Source of the DNA: Cytophaga sp. FL35
GTDB lineage: Bacteria; Bacteroidota; Bacteroidia; Flavobacteriales; Flavobacteriaceae
DNA length: 64,000 nucleotides
Direction of reading: 5' to 3'
NCBI RefSeq assembly: GCF_014349235.1
Contig: NZ_JACSOH010000004.1
Location: 1-64,000, forward strand
Made by a program: the position numbers and the translations under genes. A model generated the notes under the pieces. It did not search any database and was not told where the DNA came from. It saw nothing but the letters and a program-made list of their open reading frames with translations. Shown piece after piece: positions 43,088 through 52,162 of this stretch (position 1 is the first letter of the stretch; each line of letters opens with the position of its first letter).

Positions 43088-43399
43088 ATGGAAGCGGTTT
43101 TTTCATCTAAATACTATACATTTTTCCAATCGGATAAGGAAAGATGTTTTTACATTGACCTAGGCCAAAAGGTAGTTCGATTATCATTTTGTCAATTGCT
43201 GGCACTACGCCAGAAAGTCTCGAACATTCGTATTGAAGACCATTTTGATGCAGAATTAAACACCCATGGTTTCGAAATTTTAGCACTCTGTAACAAAGAA
43301 CACCTTTTTATTCTAAACACTTTGGAAATTCTGGATTTAAAGGAATTGCTAGTAGGTGCCTTTGCCATGTTCGAAGTTTCCTTATCCCCTGTGGTGTAA
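43088..43399 (+). CDS. small conserved-type protein of unknown function
   Basis: This is a 103-residue protein without signal peptide or membrane helix. It contains Cys at residues 20, 35 and about 67, and hydrophobic strand-like segments (RCFYIDLGQKVVRLSFCQLL; HLFILNTLEILDLKELLVGA). I do not recognise it with certainty. It has its own promoter and lies between the Lrp-type regulator and ferritin. A cytoplasmic all-beta or mixed protein with a possible cysteine pair is all that can be said. Confidence 0.65.
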   Translation: MEAVFSSKYYTFFQSDKERCFYIDLGQKVVRLSFCQLLALRQKVSNIRIEDHFDAELNTHGFEILALCNKEHLFILNTLEILDLKELLVGAFAMFEVSLSPVV

Positions 43400-43458
43400 A
43401 TCATTCCATTTCAGCTTTCTTTTTATTTTTAATGAATCTAAAACTAGTTATAAACTGT

Positions 43459-43498
43459 CTTGGTAATTAGCCAAGTATCCGTTTGTTTGGTATCTTTG
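43459..43498 (+). promoter_or_regulatory. ferritin promoter with overlapping inverted repeat
   Basis: TATCTTTG (43491-43498) is a perfect -7 element 19 bp upstream of the ferritin start codon. The inverted repeat CTTGG-N7-CCAAG (43459-43475) covers the position of the -33 region, which is where a repressor would bind. No match to a known Fur or DtxR box can be claimed. Confidence 0.5.
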
Positions 43499-43517
43499 GG
43501 TAAGAAAGTTAGATACC

Positions 43518-44036
43518 ATGAAAGATATAGCTAGACAAAGTTTGAGTATTAAGGTCGAGTGTATGGACCTGCTCAACAATCAAATAAAAAAAGAAGCACA
43601 TGCCTCGGCTACTTATTTGGCCATGGCCTCCTGGTGCGATCAAAACGGATTTTTCACCGGCGCAAAATTCTTCTACAAACAAGCTGAAGAAGAACGCGAG
43701 CACATGATGAAAATCTTTCAATTTGTCATCGATGCTGGTGGAAATGCCCTTTCCCCTGAAATTAACGGAATCTCACACGAGTATTCTTCCATTGTTGATA
43801 TTTTTGAGAATGCGCTGGACCACGAAATAAGCGTTACCAAATCTATTCACAACATAGTGATGAAAGCCCGCGAAGTGGGGGATTTGGCTACCGAGAAGTT
43901 CTTGGATTGGTTCGTATTGGAACAAGTGGAAGAAGAAAACACCATTCGCGATATTCTCGATATGATCGAATTGACCGGCATTGAAGGCGTAGGGCTTCAA
44001 ATAATAGATGGCAAAATCAATGATTGGATAGATTAA
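43518..44036 (+). CDS. ferritin (non-haem iron storage protein)
   Basis: This 172-residue ferritin is a four-helix bundle with ferroxidase-site residues visible: Glu in NQIKKEAHASATYLAMASW (first helix), the EEEREH motif (Glu and His, near 58-63) and EQVEEENTIRDILD near 135. It should oxidise and store iron as a 24-mer in the cytoplasm. The length is normal for FtnA-like proteins. An inverted repeat over the promoter suggests regulation, probably by iron or redox state. It is followed by a strong bidirectional terminator. Confidence 0.94.
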   Translation: MKDIARQSLSIKVECMDLLNNQIKKEAHASATYLAMASWCDQNGFFTGAKFFYKQAEEEREHMMKIFQFVIDAGGNALSPEINGISHEYSSIVDIFENALDHEISVTKSIHNIVMKAREVGDLATEKFLDWFVLEQVEEENTIRDILDMIELTGIEGVGLQIIDGKINDWID

Positions 44037-44066
44037 ATCATCCAAACAGAAAAGGCTTATAAACGA

Positions 44067-44100
44067 AAATGCCCCGAACCAATGGTTCGGGGCATTTTTT
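44067..44100. terminator. strong bidirectional terminator after ferritin
   Basis: AAAATGCCCCGAACC-AAT-GGTTCGGGGCATTTTTT is a perfect 15-bp stem with a 3-base loop and U-runs in both directions. It serves ferritin (plus) and the zinc metallopeptidase gene (minus). Confidence 0.95.
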
Positions 44101-44118
44101 ATATCTACTCTATAGCAC

Positions 44119-44814
44119 CTAGTCCCTTCCGCCAAGCACTTGCATTCCCCAATAGACCAAGGTTGCCAAAGAACCTATAGCAGCTACTAAATACGTTCTA
44201 GCAGCCCATTTTAAAGCGTCTTCAGAACCTTTGTATTCTTCCGGCGTTACGATATTCTGATTCTTTAACCAAGCCAAAGCACGGTTACTGGCATCATATT
44301 CCACAGGAAGCGTAACAAAACTGAACAGGGTAGCAAAACCCATCATTACCAAACCGGCAATAGCAATCCAGAATCCTAGGCCAACGCCAGCCGCGGCACC
44401 CAACATCAAACCACCAAAAACCACCCACATTGACATACTTGAGGTGACGCTCACTATTGGCACCAATTTAGACCTCATGGTCAACCATTCGTATGCCTGC
44501 GCATGTTGCACCGCATGCCCACATTCGTGTGCAGCGACGGCCGCTGCCGCTGCATTACGCTGACTGTAGACCCCTTCACTAAGGTTTACGGTCTTGTTTT
44601 TAGGGTTGTAATGATCGGTCAACATCCCGGCCGTAGAAATCACCTTCACATCCCGAATACCGTGGTCTGCCAACATTTTTTCAGCAATTTCCGCGCCACT
44701 CATACCATTGCGCAAATGCACTTTTGAATAATGCTTAAACTTACTTTTTAATTTACTGCTTACCAGCCAGCTCACCAAGGCGATTGCACCGATAAGTATA
44801 TAATATCCCATCAT
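44119..44814 (-). CDS. zinc metallopeptidase, YugP type, membrane-bound
   Basis: This 231-residue membrane protease has a helix at about 3-18, the zinc motif HECGHAVQH near 92-100, and three further helices (about 118-140, 145-168 and 205-225). It belongs to the YugP-like 'neutral zinc metallopeptidase' group, whose substrates are unknown. The stretch GMSGAEIAEKMLADHGI near 38-54 is characteristic of that family. It stands alone on the minus strand, 130 bp from alanine dehydrogenase. Confidence 0.9.
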   Translation of the reverse strand: MMGYYILIGAIALVSWLVSSKLKSKFKHYSKVHLRNGMSGAEIAEKMLADHGIRDVKVISTAGMLTDHYNPKNKTVNLSEGVYSQRNAAAAAVAAHECGHAVQHAQAYEWLTMRSKLVPIVSVTSSMSMWVVFGGLMLGAAAGVGLGFWIAIAGLVMMGFATLFSFVTLPVEYDASNRALAWLKNQNIVTPEEYKGSEDALKWAARTYLVAAIGSLATLVYWGMQVLGGRD

Positions 44815-44889
44815 AGTTCTTCTAATTTAATTGTCTTAAAGATAGTAAGAATCCCATTTCAACTACAAGATTCTTTTGCTATAAACGGC

Positions 44890-44920
44890 AAAAACCCCGC
44901 CATATTGAAGCGGGGTTATT
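44890..44920 (-). terminator. terminator after alanine dehydrogenase
   Basis: Read on the minus strand, AACCCCGCTTCAATATGGCG followed by GGGTTTTTGCC forms an 8-bp GC-rich stem (44893-44900 with 44910-44917) and a U-run. It lies 24 bp after the ald stop codon. Confidence 0.9.
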
Positions 44921-44943
44921 TCTACTGACAAAATGTACCGGTG

Positions 44944-46044
44944 TTACGCTTTTGCTTCGGCCCAATCAAAAGCCTCGATAATCTCCTTATAGACCACCTT
45001 ACCATCGGTAATATTCAAGCCTTTTTTCAGCGAGGTATCCATTTCACACGCTTTCTCCCAACCTAGATTGGCCAACTTCAATACATAGGGAAGCGTTACG
45101 TTTGTAAGGGCCATGGTAGAGGTATAAGGCACGGCCCCGGGCATATTCGCCACCGTATAATGAAGTACGTCATCAATTATGTAAATGGGGTCTTCATGGG
45201 TGGTAGGCCTTGTAGTTTCAACGCATCCGCCTTGGTCCACCGCCACATCAACTATGACCGTTCCGGGTCTCATTTCCTTTAGCATATCCCGGGTAATCAA
45301 ATTGGGAGCTTTGGCCCCTTTCAGCAATACCCCTCCCACAATCAAATCATGGGTCTTGATATATTTTCTGATGTTGAACTCGTTCGAAAACTCGGTAACC
45401 ACATGCGGGGGCATCACATCGTTTACATACCTTAGGCGTTTCATATTAATGTCAAGAATGGTAACGTGAGCCCCCAAACCTGCTGCCATTTTAGCAGCTT
45501 GTATACCCACTACCCCAGCACCAAGCACCAAAACCTTGCCTGGAGCCACTCCGGGAACACCTCCTAAAAGTACACCACGTCCTTTGGCGGGTTTCTCTAA
45601 ATATTTTGCCCCTTGCTGAATGGCCATACGGCCGGCTACTTCAGACATAGGTGTTAAAAGAGGAAGCGTTCCGTCTTCGTCCTCTACCGTTTCATAAGCG
45701 ATGCAGGTAGCCCCACTTTTGATCATGGCCTTTGTCAAAGGTTCACTGGATGCAAAATGGAAATAAGTGAACACCAATTGTCCTTTTTGGACCATTTCAT
45801 ACTCCTCCTCAATAGGCTCTTTCACCTTTACGATCATCTCGTTCATGCCGTATACCTGCCCAATGGTATCCAAAATGACCGCACCGGCCTTTTTATAATC
45901 ATGGTCTAAAAAGCCACTGCCTTCACCAGCTCCGGATTGTACGTGTACGCTATGGCCATTCTTTACCAATTCGTACACTCCGGCGGGGGTCATACCTACC
46001 CGACTTTCATTGTTTTTGATTTCCTTTGGAACACCGATTTTCAT
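44944..46044 (-). CDS. ald: alanine dehydrogenase
   Basis: This 366-residue enzyme interconverts alanine and pyruvate with NAD and ammonia. The N-terminus MKIGVPKEIKNNESRVGMTP, with the substrate-binding Arg15, is diagnostic. The NAD motif GAGVVGIQAAKMAAGLGA lies near 175-192, and the active-site region VDVAVDQGGCVETT and a MPGAVPYTSTMAL stretch follow. It is a single-gene unit bounded by its own terminator. Confidence 0.96.
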   Translation of the reverse strand: MKIGVPKEIKNNESRVGMTPAGVYELVKNGHSVHVQSGAGEGSGFLDHDYKKAGAVILDTIGQVYGMNEMIVKVKEPIEEEYEMVQKGQLVFTYFHFASSEPLTKAMIKSGATCIAYETVEDEDGTLPLLTPMSEVAGRMAIQQGAKYLEKPAKGRGVLLGGVPGVAPGKVLVLGAGVVGIQAAKMAAGLGAHVTILDINMKRLRYVNDVMPPHVVTEFSNEFNIRKYIKTHDLIVGGVLLKGAKAPNLITRDMLKEMRPGTVIVDVAVDQGGCVETTRPTTHEDPIYIIDDVLHYTVANMPGAVPYTSTMALTNVTLPYVLKLANLGWEKACEMDTSLKKGLNITDGKVVYKEIIEAFDWAEAKA

Positions 46045-46150
46045 GAGTTTGAGATTTTGAGATTGAAAATGTATTACCTACAAATATCTTTTTTTCAATC
46101 CGAACCACGTTACAAATCAACAACTTGAGTTCAATAAAAAACATTTTTAT

Positions 46151-46180
46151 AACAAAACACCCCTCAAATTGGAGGGGTGC
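46151..46180 (-). terminator. terminator after leuS
   Basis: CACCCCTCAAATTGGAGGGGTG (46158-46179) is an 8-bp stem. On the minus strand it is followed by TTTTGTTATAAAAA. It lies 51 bp after the leuS stop codon. Confidence 0.88.
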
Positions 46181-46229
46181 TAATTATTCAATCGATTTTT
46201 TCAGGATGTAAAATCATAGGAAAGTATCC

Positions 46230-49200
46230 TTATCCGACGATGTTCACAATTTTACCGGGAACGACGATCACTTTTTTAGGAGTTCTTCCCTGCAACTGTT
46301 GTTGGGTCTTTTCGTGGGCCATTACGGCAGACTCAATTTCGTCTTTTGATAGGTCTAAAGGAAGTTCCAACTTAAAGCGCATTTTCCCGTTGAAGGAAAT
46401 TGGATACTCCTTGCTACTTTCTACCAAGTATTTCTCCTCAAATTTTGGGAACGGCGCCTCGGAAATGGATTCTTCGTGTCCCAGTTTTTGCCAAAGCTCC
46501 TCTGCAATATGAGGGGCATAGGGCGATACCAAAATAATCAAGGGTTCTAGGATTTTACGACTGGCGCATTTTTGAGATGATAGTTCGTTTACGGCAATCA
46601 TAAAGGTAGAAACCGAGGTATTGAAACTAAAGTTCTCAATATCTTCCTCTACTTTTTTAATGGTCTTGTGTAGCGTTTTCCAAGAGTCTTTACTAGGTTC
46701 TTCATCATTCACCTCAAAAGCCCCATTGGCACCACCGTGGTACAAACGCCATAGTTTTTTTAAGAAGCTGTGTACACCGGTAATACCGGCGGTGTTCCAA
46801 GGCTTGGATTGCTCCAAAGGACCCAAGAACATTTCATACAATCGCAAAGAATCCGCTCCATACTCTTCACAAATAGCATCGGGATTGACCACATTGTATT
46901 TGGACTTGGACATTTTTTCGACTTCACGGTCCACAATATAATTTTCTTCCCCGAAATCAATAATTTCACCGTTCTCATTAATAAAAATGGTATTAGCAAA
47001 TTCAGGACGCCACTTTCTAAATGCTTCCAAATCCAACTCATCAGATGCATTTATAAGGGATACATCTGCATGAATAGGTAAAACTACAGGTATGATTTTA
47101 TCAGCAATATTTGCATTTATATAATTATTAGCTATTAGGAAATTTATGACGGTCATTCTTGTTTTTTGGGCTTTTTCCAAATCACCATCAGCCAAATCCT
47201 TAAGTTTTCGGGATATAATCAAATTAGGTAAATCCAATTCTAATTCTAGATTGAGAAAATTAACCCTATAAACAAAAGCACTTGTCCCCGTAATCATCCC
47301 TTGGTTGATTAGTTTTTTGGCAAACTCGTCTTTGGGCACCAGGCCCTTATCGAACATAAACTTCTGCCAAAAACGGCTATACAACAAATGGCCGGTTGCG
47401 TGCTCGCTACCCCCAATATACAAGTCCACATCTTGCCAATAATTAATGGCCTCTTGGGAGAAAATCTCTTTCTCATTCTTGGGGTCCATATACCTATTGA
47501 AGTACTGCGAGCTCCCTGCCCAACCGGGCATGGTATTCAAATCCAAGGCGAAGACCTTTTCATTATCAATCTTACTATTGGCCACCACTTTTTTGGTAAC
47601 CGTGTCCCAAGCCCACTCGGTGGCGTTGCCCAAAGGTGGTTCACCCGTTTCTGTAGGTAAGTACTTATCCACCTCCGGTAAGGTAATGGGCAAATGTTCT
47701 TCTTCAATCATGTGTGGTAAGCCATCGCCATCATAATACACCGGAAAAGGCTCTCCCCAGTAGCGCTGACGGCTAAAAACGGCATCACGCAGACGGTAAT
47801 TGACCTTGCCTTCTCCCTGGCCCAGTTTCTCCAATTCCGCAATCACTTTTTTGGTCGCCTCTTTGTATGGCAGTCCGTTCAAGAAATCAGAATTGGCAAT
47901 AACCGTATTCTCTTTATCGGCAAAAGCTTCCTCAGAAATATCAACGCCCTCAAAAATATTGGGAATGTCAATACCGAAATGCTTGGCAAAATCATAATCA
48001 CGCTGGTCGCCACAAGGCACGGCCATCACGGCACCTGTTCCGTAACCCGCCAAAACATAGTCCCCAATCCAAACAGGAATCGGTTCTTTCGTAAAAGGAT
48101 GCTCCGCATAGGCCCCTGTAAACACCCCGGAAATGGTCTTTACATCTGCCATTCGCTCGCGTTCACTTCGCTTTGCAGTAGCTCCAATATAGGCCTTGAC
48201 TGCTTCTTTTTGCGCCGGAGTGGTGATTTTCCCGACTAATTCATGCTCGGGTGCAAGGGTCATAAAACTCACCCCAAAAATGGTATCTGGCCGAGTAGTG
48301 AACACGGATATCGTATCCTCAAAATCTTTTAAGTTAAAGTCAACGGAGGCCCCAACACTGCGCCCTATCCAGTTGGTCTGTGAATCTTTTAAAGGCTGTG
48401 GCCAATCTACTTTTTGAAGTCCGTCTAACAAACGCTGGGCATAGGCCGTAATGCGCATGCTCCATTGGGTCATTTTTTTTCGAACCACTGGATGGCCACC
48501 TCGCTCCGATACACCGTTCACGATTTCATCATTGGCTAAAACCGTTCCTAAAGCGGGACACCAGTTCACCTCACTTTCTGCCAAATAGGTCAAACGATAT
48601 TTTAGCAATAGTTCCTGCTTTTCCTTTTCAGTAAAGGTTTTCCAATCCTTAGCTGAAAACGAAGGGGTATCCTCGTCACAAGCAGCATGGATACCTGCAT
48701 TCCCGTTCTTTTCAAAAGAAGTGATCAAATCGGCAATATCCTCGGCCTTATCCGCATCGGTATTGTACCAAGAATTGAATAGCTGAATGAAAATCCACTG
48801 TGTCCATTTATAATAATCCGGATTAGATGTACGAACCTCGCGGCTCCAATCAAAGGAGAAGCCCATGCGATCCAGCTGCTTTCGGTAGCCTTCAATTTTC
48901 TTTCCTTCCTTATCCACTCCGCCTTCTATATTCACCCGAGTGGTATCTGCCGGGTGCTGCCCTGTTTGAATGGCGTACTGCTCCGCGGGAAGTCCGAATG
49001 AATCATAGCCCATAGGGTGCAACACGTTAAAACCTTTATGACGCTTGTAACGCGCGTAGATATCGCTGGCGATATACCCCAATGGGTGTCCCACATGCAG
49101 CCCAGCACCGGAAGGGTAGGGAAACATATCCAACACATAGAATTTCTCTTTTTCAGAATCGTTCTTGGCCTGGAACGTTTGGTTTTTGGCCCAATATTCT

Positions 49201-49238
49201 TGCCATTTTTTCTCTATGCTATTAAAATCGTACTGCAT
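46230..49238 (-). CDS. leuS: leucyl-tRNA synthetase with an insertion before the KMSKS motif
   Basis: This 1002-residue class I synthetase has the HIGH-type motif PYPSGAGLHVGHPLGY near 37-52, the CP1 editing domain (about 240-460, with the TRPDTIFGVSF threonine-rich motif) and KMSKSKYNVVNPD near 760. An anticodon-binding domain and a C-terminal tail ending VVPGKIVNIVG complete it. It is about 140 residues longer than E. coli LeuRS. Part of the excess is a Lys/Asn/Ile-rich segment at about 655-720 (ISRKLKDLADGDLEKAQKTR onward), inside the region that varies between lineages. Confidence 0.96.
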   Translation of the reverse strand: MQYDFNSIEKKWQEYWAKNQTFQAKNDSEKEKFYVLDMFPYPSGAGLHVGHPLGYIASDIYARYKRHKGFNVLHPMGYDSFGLPAEQYAIQTGQHPADTTRVNIEGGVDKEGKKIEGYRKQLDRMGFSFDWSREVRTSNPDYYKWTQWIFIQLFNSWYNTDADKAEDIADLITSFEKNGNAGIHAACDEDTPSFSAKDWKTFTEKEKQELLLKYRLTYLAESEVNWCPALGTVLANDEIVNGVSERGGHPVVRKKMTQWSMRITAYAQRLLDGLQKVDWPQPLKDSQTNWIGRSVGASVDFNLKDFEDTISVFTTRPDTIFGVSFMTLAPEHELVGKITTPAQKEAVKAYIGATAKRSERERMADVKTISGVFTGAYAEHPFTKEPIPVWIGDYVLAGYGTGAVMAVPCGDQRDYDFAKHFGIDIPNIFEGVDISEEAFADKENTVIANSDFLNGLPYKEATKKVIAELEKLGQGEGKVNYRLRDAVFSRQRYWGEPFPVYYDGDGLPHMIEEEHLPITLPEVDKYLPTETGEPPLGNATEWAWDTVTKKVVANSKIDNEKVFALDLNTMPGWAGSSQYFNRYMDPKNEKEIFSQEAINYWQDVDLYIGGSEHATGHLLYSRFWQKFMFDKGLVPKDEFAKKLINQGMITGTSAFVYRVNFLNLELELDLPNLIISRKLKDLADGDLEKAQKTRMTVINFLIANNYINANIADKIIPVVLPIHADVSLINASDELDLEAFRKWRPEFANTIFINENGEIIDFGEENYIVDREVEKMSKSKYNVVNPDAICEEYGADSLRLYEMFLGPLEQSKPWNTAGITGVHSFLKKLWRLYHGGANGAFEVNDEEPSKDSWKTLHKTIKKVEEDIENFSFNTSVSTFMIAVNELSSQKCASRKILEPLIILVSPYAPHIAEELWQKLGHEESISEAPFPKFEEKYLVESSKEYPISFNGKMRFKLELPLDLSKDEIESAVMAHEKTQQQLQGRTPKKVIVVPGKIVNIVG

Positions 49239-49265
49239 GGGTGTTCAATAATTTTCTGTGTGCGG

Positions 49266-49273
49266 CAAAAATA
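49266..49273 (-). promoter_or_regulatory. Bacteroidota -7 promoter element of leuS
   Basis: On the minus strand TATTTTTG fits TAnnTTTG, 27 bp upstream of the leuS start codon. The facing ftsX gene starts at 49320, so an 81-bp gap holds both promoters. Confidence 0.55.
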
Positions 49274-49319
49274 AGTTTATTCAATTTACTTTCCTAAATT
49301 TACGGCCGTAGAGGAGCAT

Positions 49320-50198
49320 ATGGGAAAATCATTTGAACAGTATCAAAAACAGAAGCTTATTTCGTCTTACTTTTCGGTGGCGTTAAGTATTGGACTTGTA
49401 CTGTTTTTACTAGGTATTTTGGGGCTTTTGGTTCTTAACACCAAAAAGATGGCCGATCACTTTAAGGAGCAGATTACCATTTCAGTTTTTTTAAAGGACG
49501 AAGCCAAAGAATCTGAAGTTGACCAGTTACAAAAGAACCTCTTACAAGCAGAACACACCAAGGCCGCCATTTATGTCTCAAAAGAAGAGGCCGCCGAACA
49601 GCACAGTGAAGAGATTGGTGAGGATTTTCAGGATTTTTTAGGGTACAACCCGCTAAAAAATTCCATTGACGTGCAGTTGAAGGCCGATTTTGTGACTCCT
49701 GAGCAAATTGAGCAGATTGCCAAAAACCTTTCTGAAAAAAGTTATGTTGCCGAAGTTAGTTATGACAAGCCTTTGGTGGGACTGCTCACTGAAAACGTGA
49801 AAAAAATCAGCCTTTGGATTTTAATTGCCAGTGGTATTTTTACCTTCATTGCCTTTTTGCTCATCAATAGCTCTATTAGGCTTTCTATTTATTCCAAACG
49901 CTTTATTATAAAAACCATGCAAATGGTTGGGGCCACCAAAATGTTCATTCGCAGACCTTTTATATGGACCAATGTAAAACTCGGCATGCTGGGGGCACTT
50001 TTGGCAACCACGGTTTTGGCGGGATTGCTGTATTATTTGGACCAGAATTTTCCAGAACTTGCATTAATTGAAGACTTGAAAACCTTGGGCATACTTTTTG
50101 GCGCACTATTCCTAATAGGTATGTTTATATCCTTGATATGTACCTTTTTTGCAACCCAACGTTTCTTGAACCTACGTACGGATGACCTCTATTATTAG
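49320..50198 (+). CDS. ftsX: cell division protein FtsX
   Basis: This 292-residue inner-membrane permease subunit has four helices (about 22-43, 167-187, 216-240 and 257-280) and a periplasmic loop (about 45-165). With FtsE it controls peptidoglycan hydrolases during division. The segment SIRLSIYSKRFIIKTMQMVG near 190-208 is the FtsX-type coupling region. ftsE is not in this window. The gene opens the unit ftsX-DUF3098-uppP-truB. A GAGGAG purine run 3 bp before ATG is close for a Shine-Dalgarno site. Confidence 0.93.
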   Translation: MGKSFEQYQKQKLISSYFSVALSIGLVLFLLGILGLLVLNTKKMADHFKEQITISVFLKDEAKESEVDQLQKNLLQAEHTKAAIYVSKEEAAEQHSEEIGEDFQDFLGYNPLKNSIDVQLKADFVTPEQIEQIAKNLSEKSYVAEVSYDKPLVGLLTENVKKISLWILIASGIFTFIAFLLINSSIRLSIYSKRFIIKTMQMVGATKMFIRRPFIWTNVKLGMLGALLATTVLAGLLYYLDQNFPELALIEDLKTLGILFGALFLIGMFISLICTFFATQRFLNLRTDDLYY

Positions 50199-50271
50199 AA
50201 ACTCTTTCATAATGATTGTCAAGAAGTTCATAAAAAATTTCAAGCAATAACTTTTTCGCTAAATTTGCAGC

Positions 50272-50538
50272 ATGGGAAAAAAACAGCAAAAACCTACCAA
50301 TCAACCGCCCAAGCGAGAATTTATCTTCCAAAAGAAAAACTACACCTTTATGTTTATTGGCCTTGCCTTTATAACATTGGGTTTCATTTTAATGAGCGGC
50401 GGTGGTAGCGATGACCCAAACGTTTTTAATGAAGCCATTTACAGCTTTAGAAGAATACGGTTGGCACCCACTTTGGTATTAATTGGCCTAGGTATTGAAA
50501 TCTACGCCATATTGTTGAATCCGCACAAGAAGAAATAA
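50272..50538 (+). CDS. DUF3098 family small membrane protein
   Basis: This 88-residue protein has a basic N-terminus (KKQQKPTNQPPKREFIFQKK) and two helices (about 24-42 and 63-82). FIFQKKNYTFMFIGLAFITL is the characteristic opening of DUF3098, which is found in Bacteroidota next to ftsX and uppP as here. The function is unknown; the position suggests a role near the division machinery or undecaprenyl phosphate recycling. Confidence 0.88.
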   Translation: MGKKQQKPTNQPPKREFIFQKKNYTFMFIGLAFITLGFILMSGGGSDDPNVFNEAIYSFRRIRLAPTLVLIGLGIEIYAILLNPHKKK

Positions 50539-50541
50539 ACT

Positions 50542-51336
50542 TTGGATACTTTAGACGCCATCATTCTCGGTATCATTCAAGGATTGACCGAATTTTTACC
50601 TGTATCATCAAGCGGACATTTAGAATTGGGAAAGGCCATTTTAGGGGACAACTCTGTGCCCGAAGAAAGTTTGTTGTTTACGGTTATTTTACACTTTGCC
50701 ACTGCCCTGAGCACCTTGGTGGTTTTTAGGAAGGACGTTTGGGAAATTATCTCAGGTTTGTTATCCTTTAAATGGAACGAAGAAACCCAGTTTTCTTTGA
50801 AAATCATTATTTCAATGATACCCGCCGTTTTCGTAGGGCTGTTTTTCGAAGAACAACTGGAAGCCTTTTTTGGCGGAAATATTCGTTTTGTAGGCTTTAT
50901 GCTGATTATTACCGCGGTTCTTCTTTATTTGGCGGACAAGGCCAAGGACACCGATAAAAAAGTAAGTTTTACCAATGCCTTTATCATTGGCGTTTCACAG
51001 GCCATAGCCATGCTTCCCGGAATCTCCAGAAGTGGTGCTACCATATCTACCTCCGTTTTATTGGGAGTGGACAAGACCAAGGCGGCCCGCTTTTCCTTTT
51101 TAATGGTGGTCCCACTTATATTCGGAAAAATTGCTAAAGACCTTTTAAGTGGCGACCTTGCTTTTAACGGTAATAACGGTATTGCCATGGGTGCAGGTTT
51201 TATTGCAGCCTTTGTAGCAGGATTGGTGGCCTGTACTTGGATGATCCAATTGGTAAAAAAGAGTAAACTATCGTATTTTGCCATCTACTGCCTTATTGTA
51301 GGCTTGATTGCCGTGGCGTACGGCATGTGGGGCTAA
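50542..51336 (+). CDS. uppP: undecaprenyl-diphosphate phosphatase
   Basis: This 264-residue inner-membrane enzyme removes a phosphate from undecaprenyl diphosphate, which recycles the lipid carrier for peptidoglycan and other glycans. Motif 1, GIIQGLTEFLPVSSSGHLEL, and motif 2, LPGISRSGATIS near 155, are intact, and seven to eight helices are visible. The start is a TTG at 50542, giving MDTLDAIILG, the expected N-terminus. No ATG lies between the previous stop (3 bp upstream) and motif 1, so the TTG start is well supported. Confidence 0.94.
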   Translation: MDTLDAIILGIIQGLTEFLPVSSSGHLELGKAILGDNSVPEESLLFTVILHFATALSTLVVFRKDVWEIISGLLSFKWNEETQFSLKIIISMIPAVFVGLFFEEQLEAFFGGNIRFVGFMLIITAVLLYLADKAKDTDKKVSFTNAFIIGVSQAIAMLPGISRSGATISTSVLLGVDKTKAARFSFLMVVPLIFGKIAKDLLSGDLAFNGNNGIAMGAGFIAAFVAGLVACTWMIQLVKKSKLSYFAIYCLIVGLIAVAYGMWG

Positions 51337-51375
51337 GAGATTTATCCCCAACCCTAAACAAAATTTATTCAGGTA

Positions 51376-52089
51376 ATGGATACCCCAACCAAAGAAGATT
51401 TTCTTTCCGGTCAGATTTTGCTTATCGATAAACCCCTAACATGGTCTTCGTTTCAGGCGGTCAACAAATTGAAATGGGCCATTAGAAAGAAATTTAAGCT
51501 AAAGAAAATAAAAATTGGGCATGCGGGTACTTTAGACCCACTGGCCACCGGGCTGTTGATTATCTGCTGCGGAAAGTTCACAAAAAAAATACCCGAGTTA
51601 CAAGGGCAAGCAAAAGAATACACAGGCACCATTACTTTGGGTGCCACCACTCCTTCTTATGATCTTGAAACGGCAGTAGACCAAACATTTCCTACAGAAC
51701 ATATTAAGGAGCAAATGATACTTGATGCTACCCAAAGTTTTGTGGGTGATATTGAACAGAAACCACCTGTTTTCTCGGCTTTGAAAAAGAACGGTAAGCG
51801 TTTATATGAATACGCCAGGGCCGGCAAAGAGGTAGAAATAAAATCTAGAACCGTCACTATTACCGATTTTGAAATAACCAACATTAAAATGCCCCATGTT
51901 GAATTTAGGGTACAATGTAGCAAGGGCACATACATTAGAAGTTTGGCACATGATTTGGGGCTTAAGTTGGCGTCTGGTGCACATTTAACGGCCCTTAGAA
52001 GAACCAAAATAGGCGAATTCAACGTAAATAAAGCCCTAGACCCCAATACTTTTGCCAAAAATTTATTGGGTGAACCTGATGAATTGTAA
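51376..52089 (+). CDS. truB: tRNA pseudouridine(55) synthase
   Basis: This 237-residue enzyme makes pseudouridine 55 in the T-loop of tRNAs. The catalytic motif GHAGTLDPLATGLLI near 48-62 holds the Asp. LIDKPLTWSSFQAVNKLK near the start, the YTGTITLGATTPSYDLE stretch and the CSKGTYIRSLAHDLG motif near 178 are all typical. It lies 39 bp downstream of uppP in the same unit. The length is short, without a PUA extension, as is common in Bacteroidota. Confidence 0.95.
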   Translation: MDTPTKEDFLSGQILLIDKPLTWSSFQAVNKLKWAIRKKFKLKKIKIGHAGTLDPLATGLLIICCGKFTKKIPELQGQAKEYTGTITLGATTPSYDLETAVDQTFPTEHIKEQMILDATQSFVGDIEQKPPVFSALKKNGKRLYEYARAGKEVEIKSRTVTITDFEITNIKMPHVEFRVQCSKGTYIRSLAHDLGLKLASGAHLTALRRTKIGEFNVNKALDPNTFAKNLLGEPDEL

Positions 52090-52162
52090 CATTGTTTACC
52101 TAAAAGTTCCCGTTCATCGACGCTATAAAATATTTTGAAAAAATTATGGTTATATCCATACT

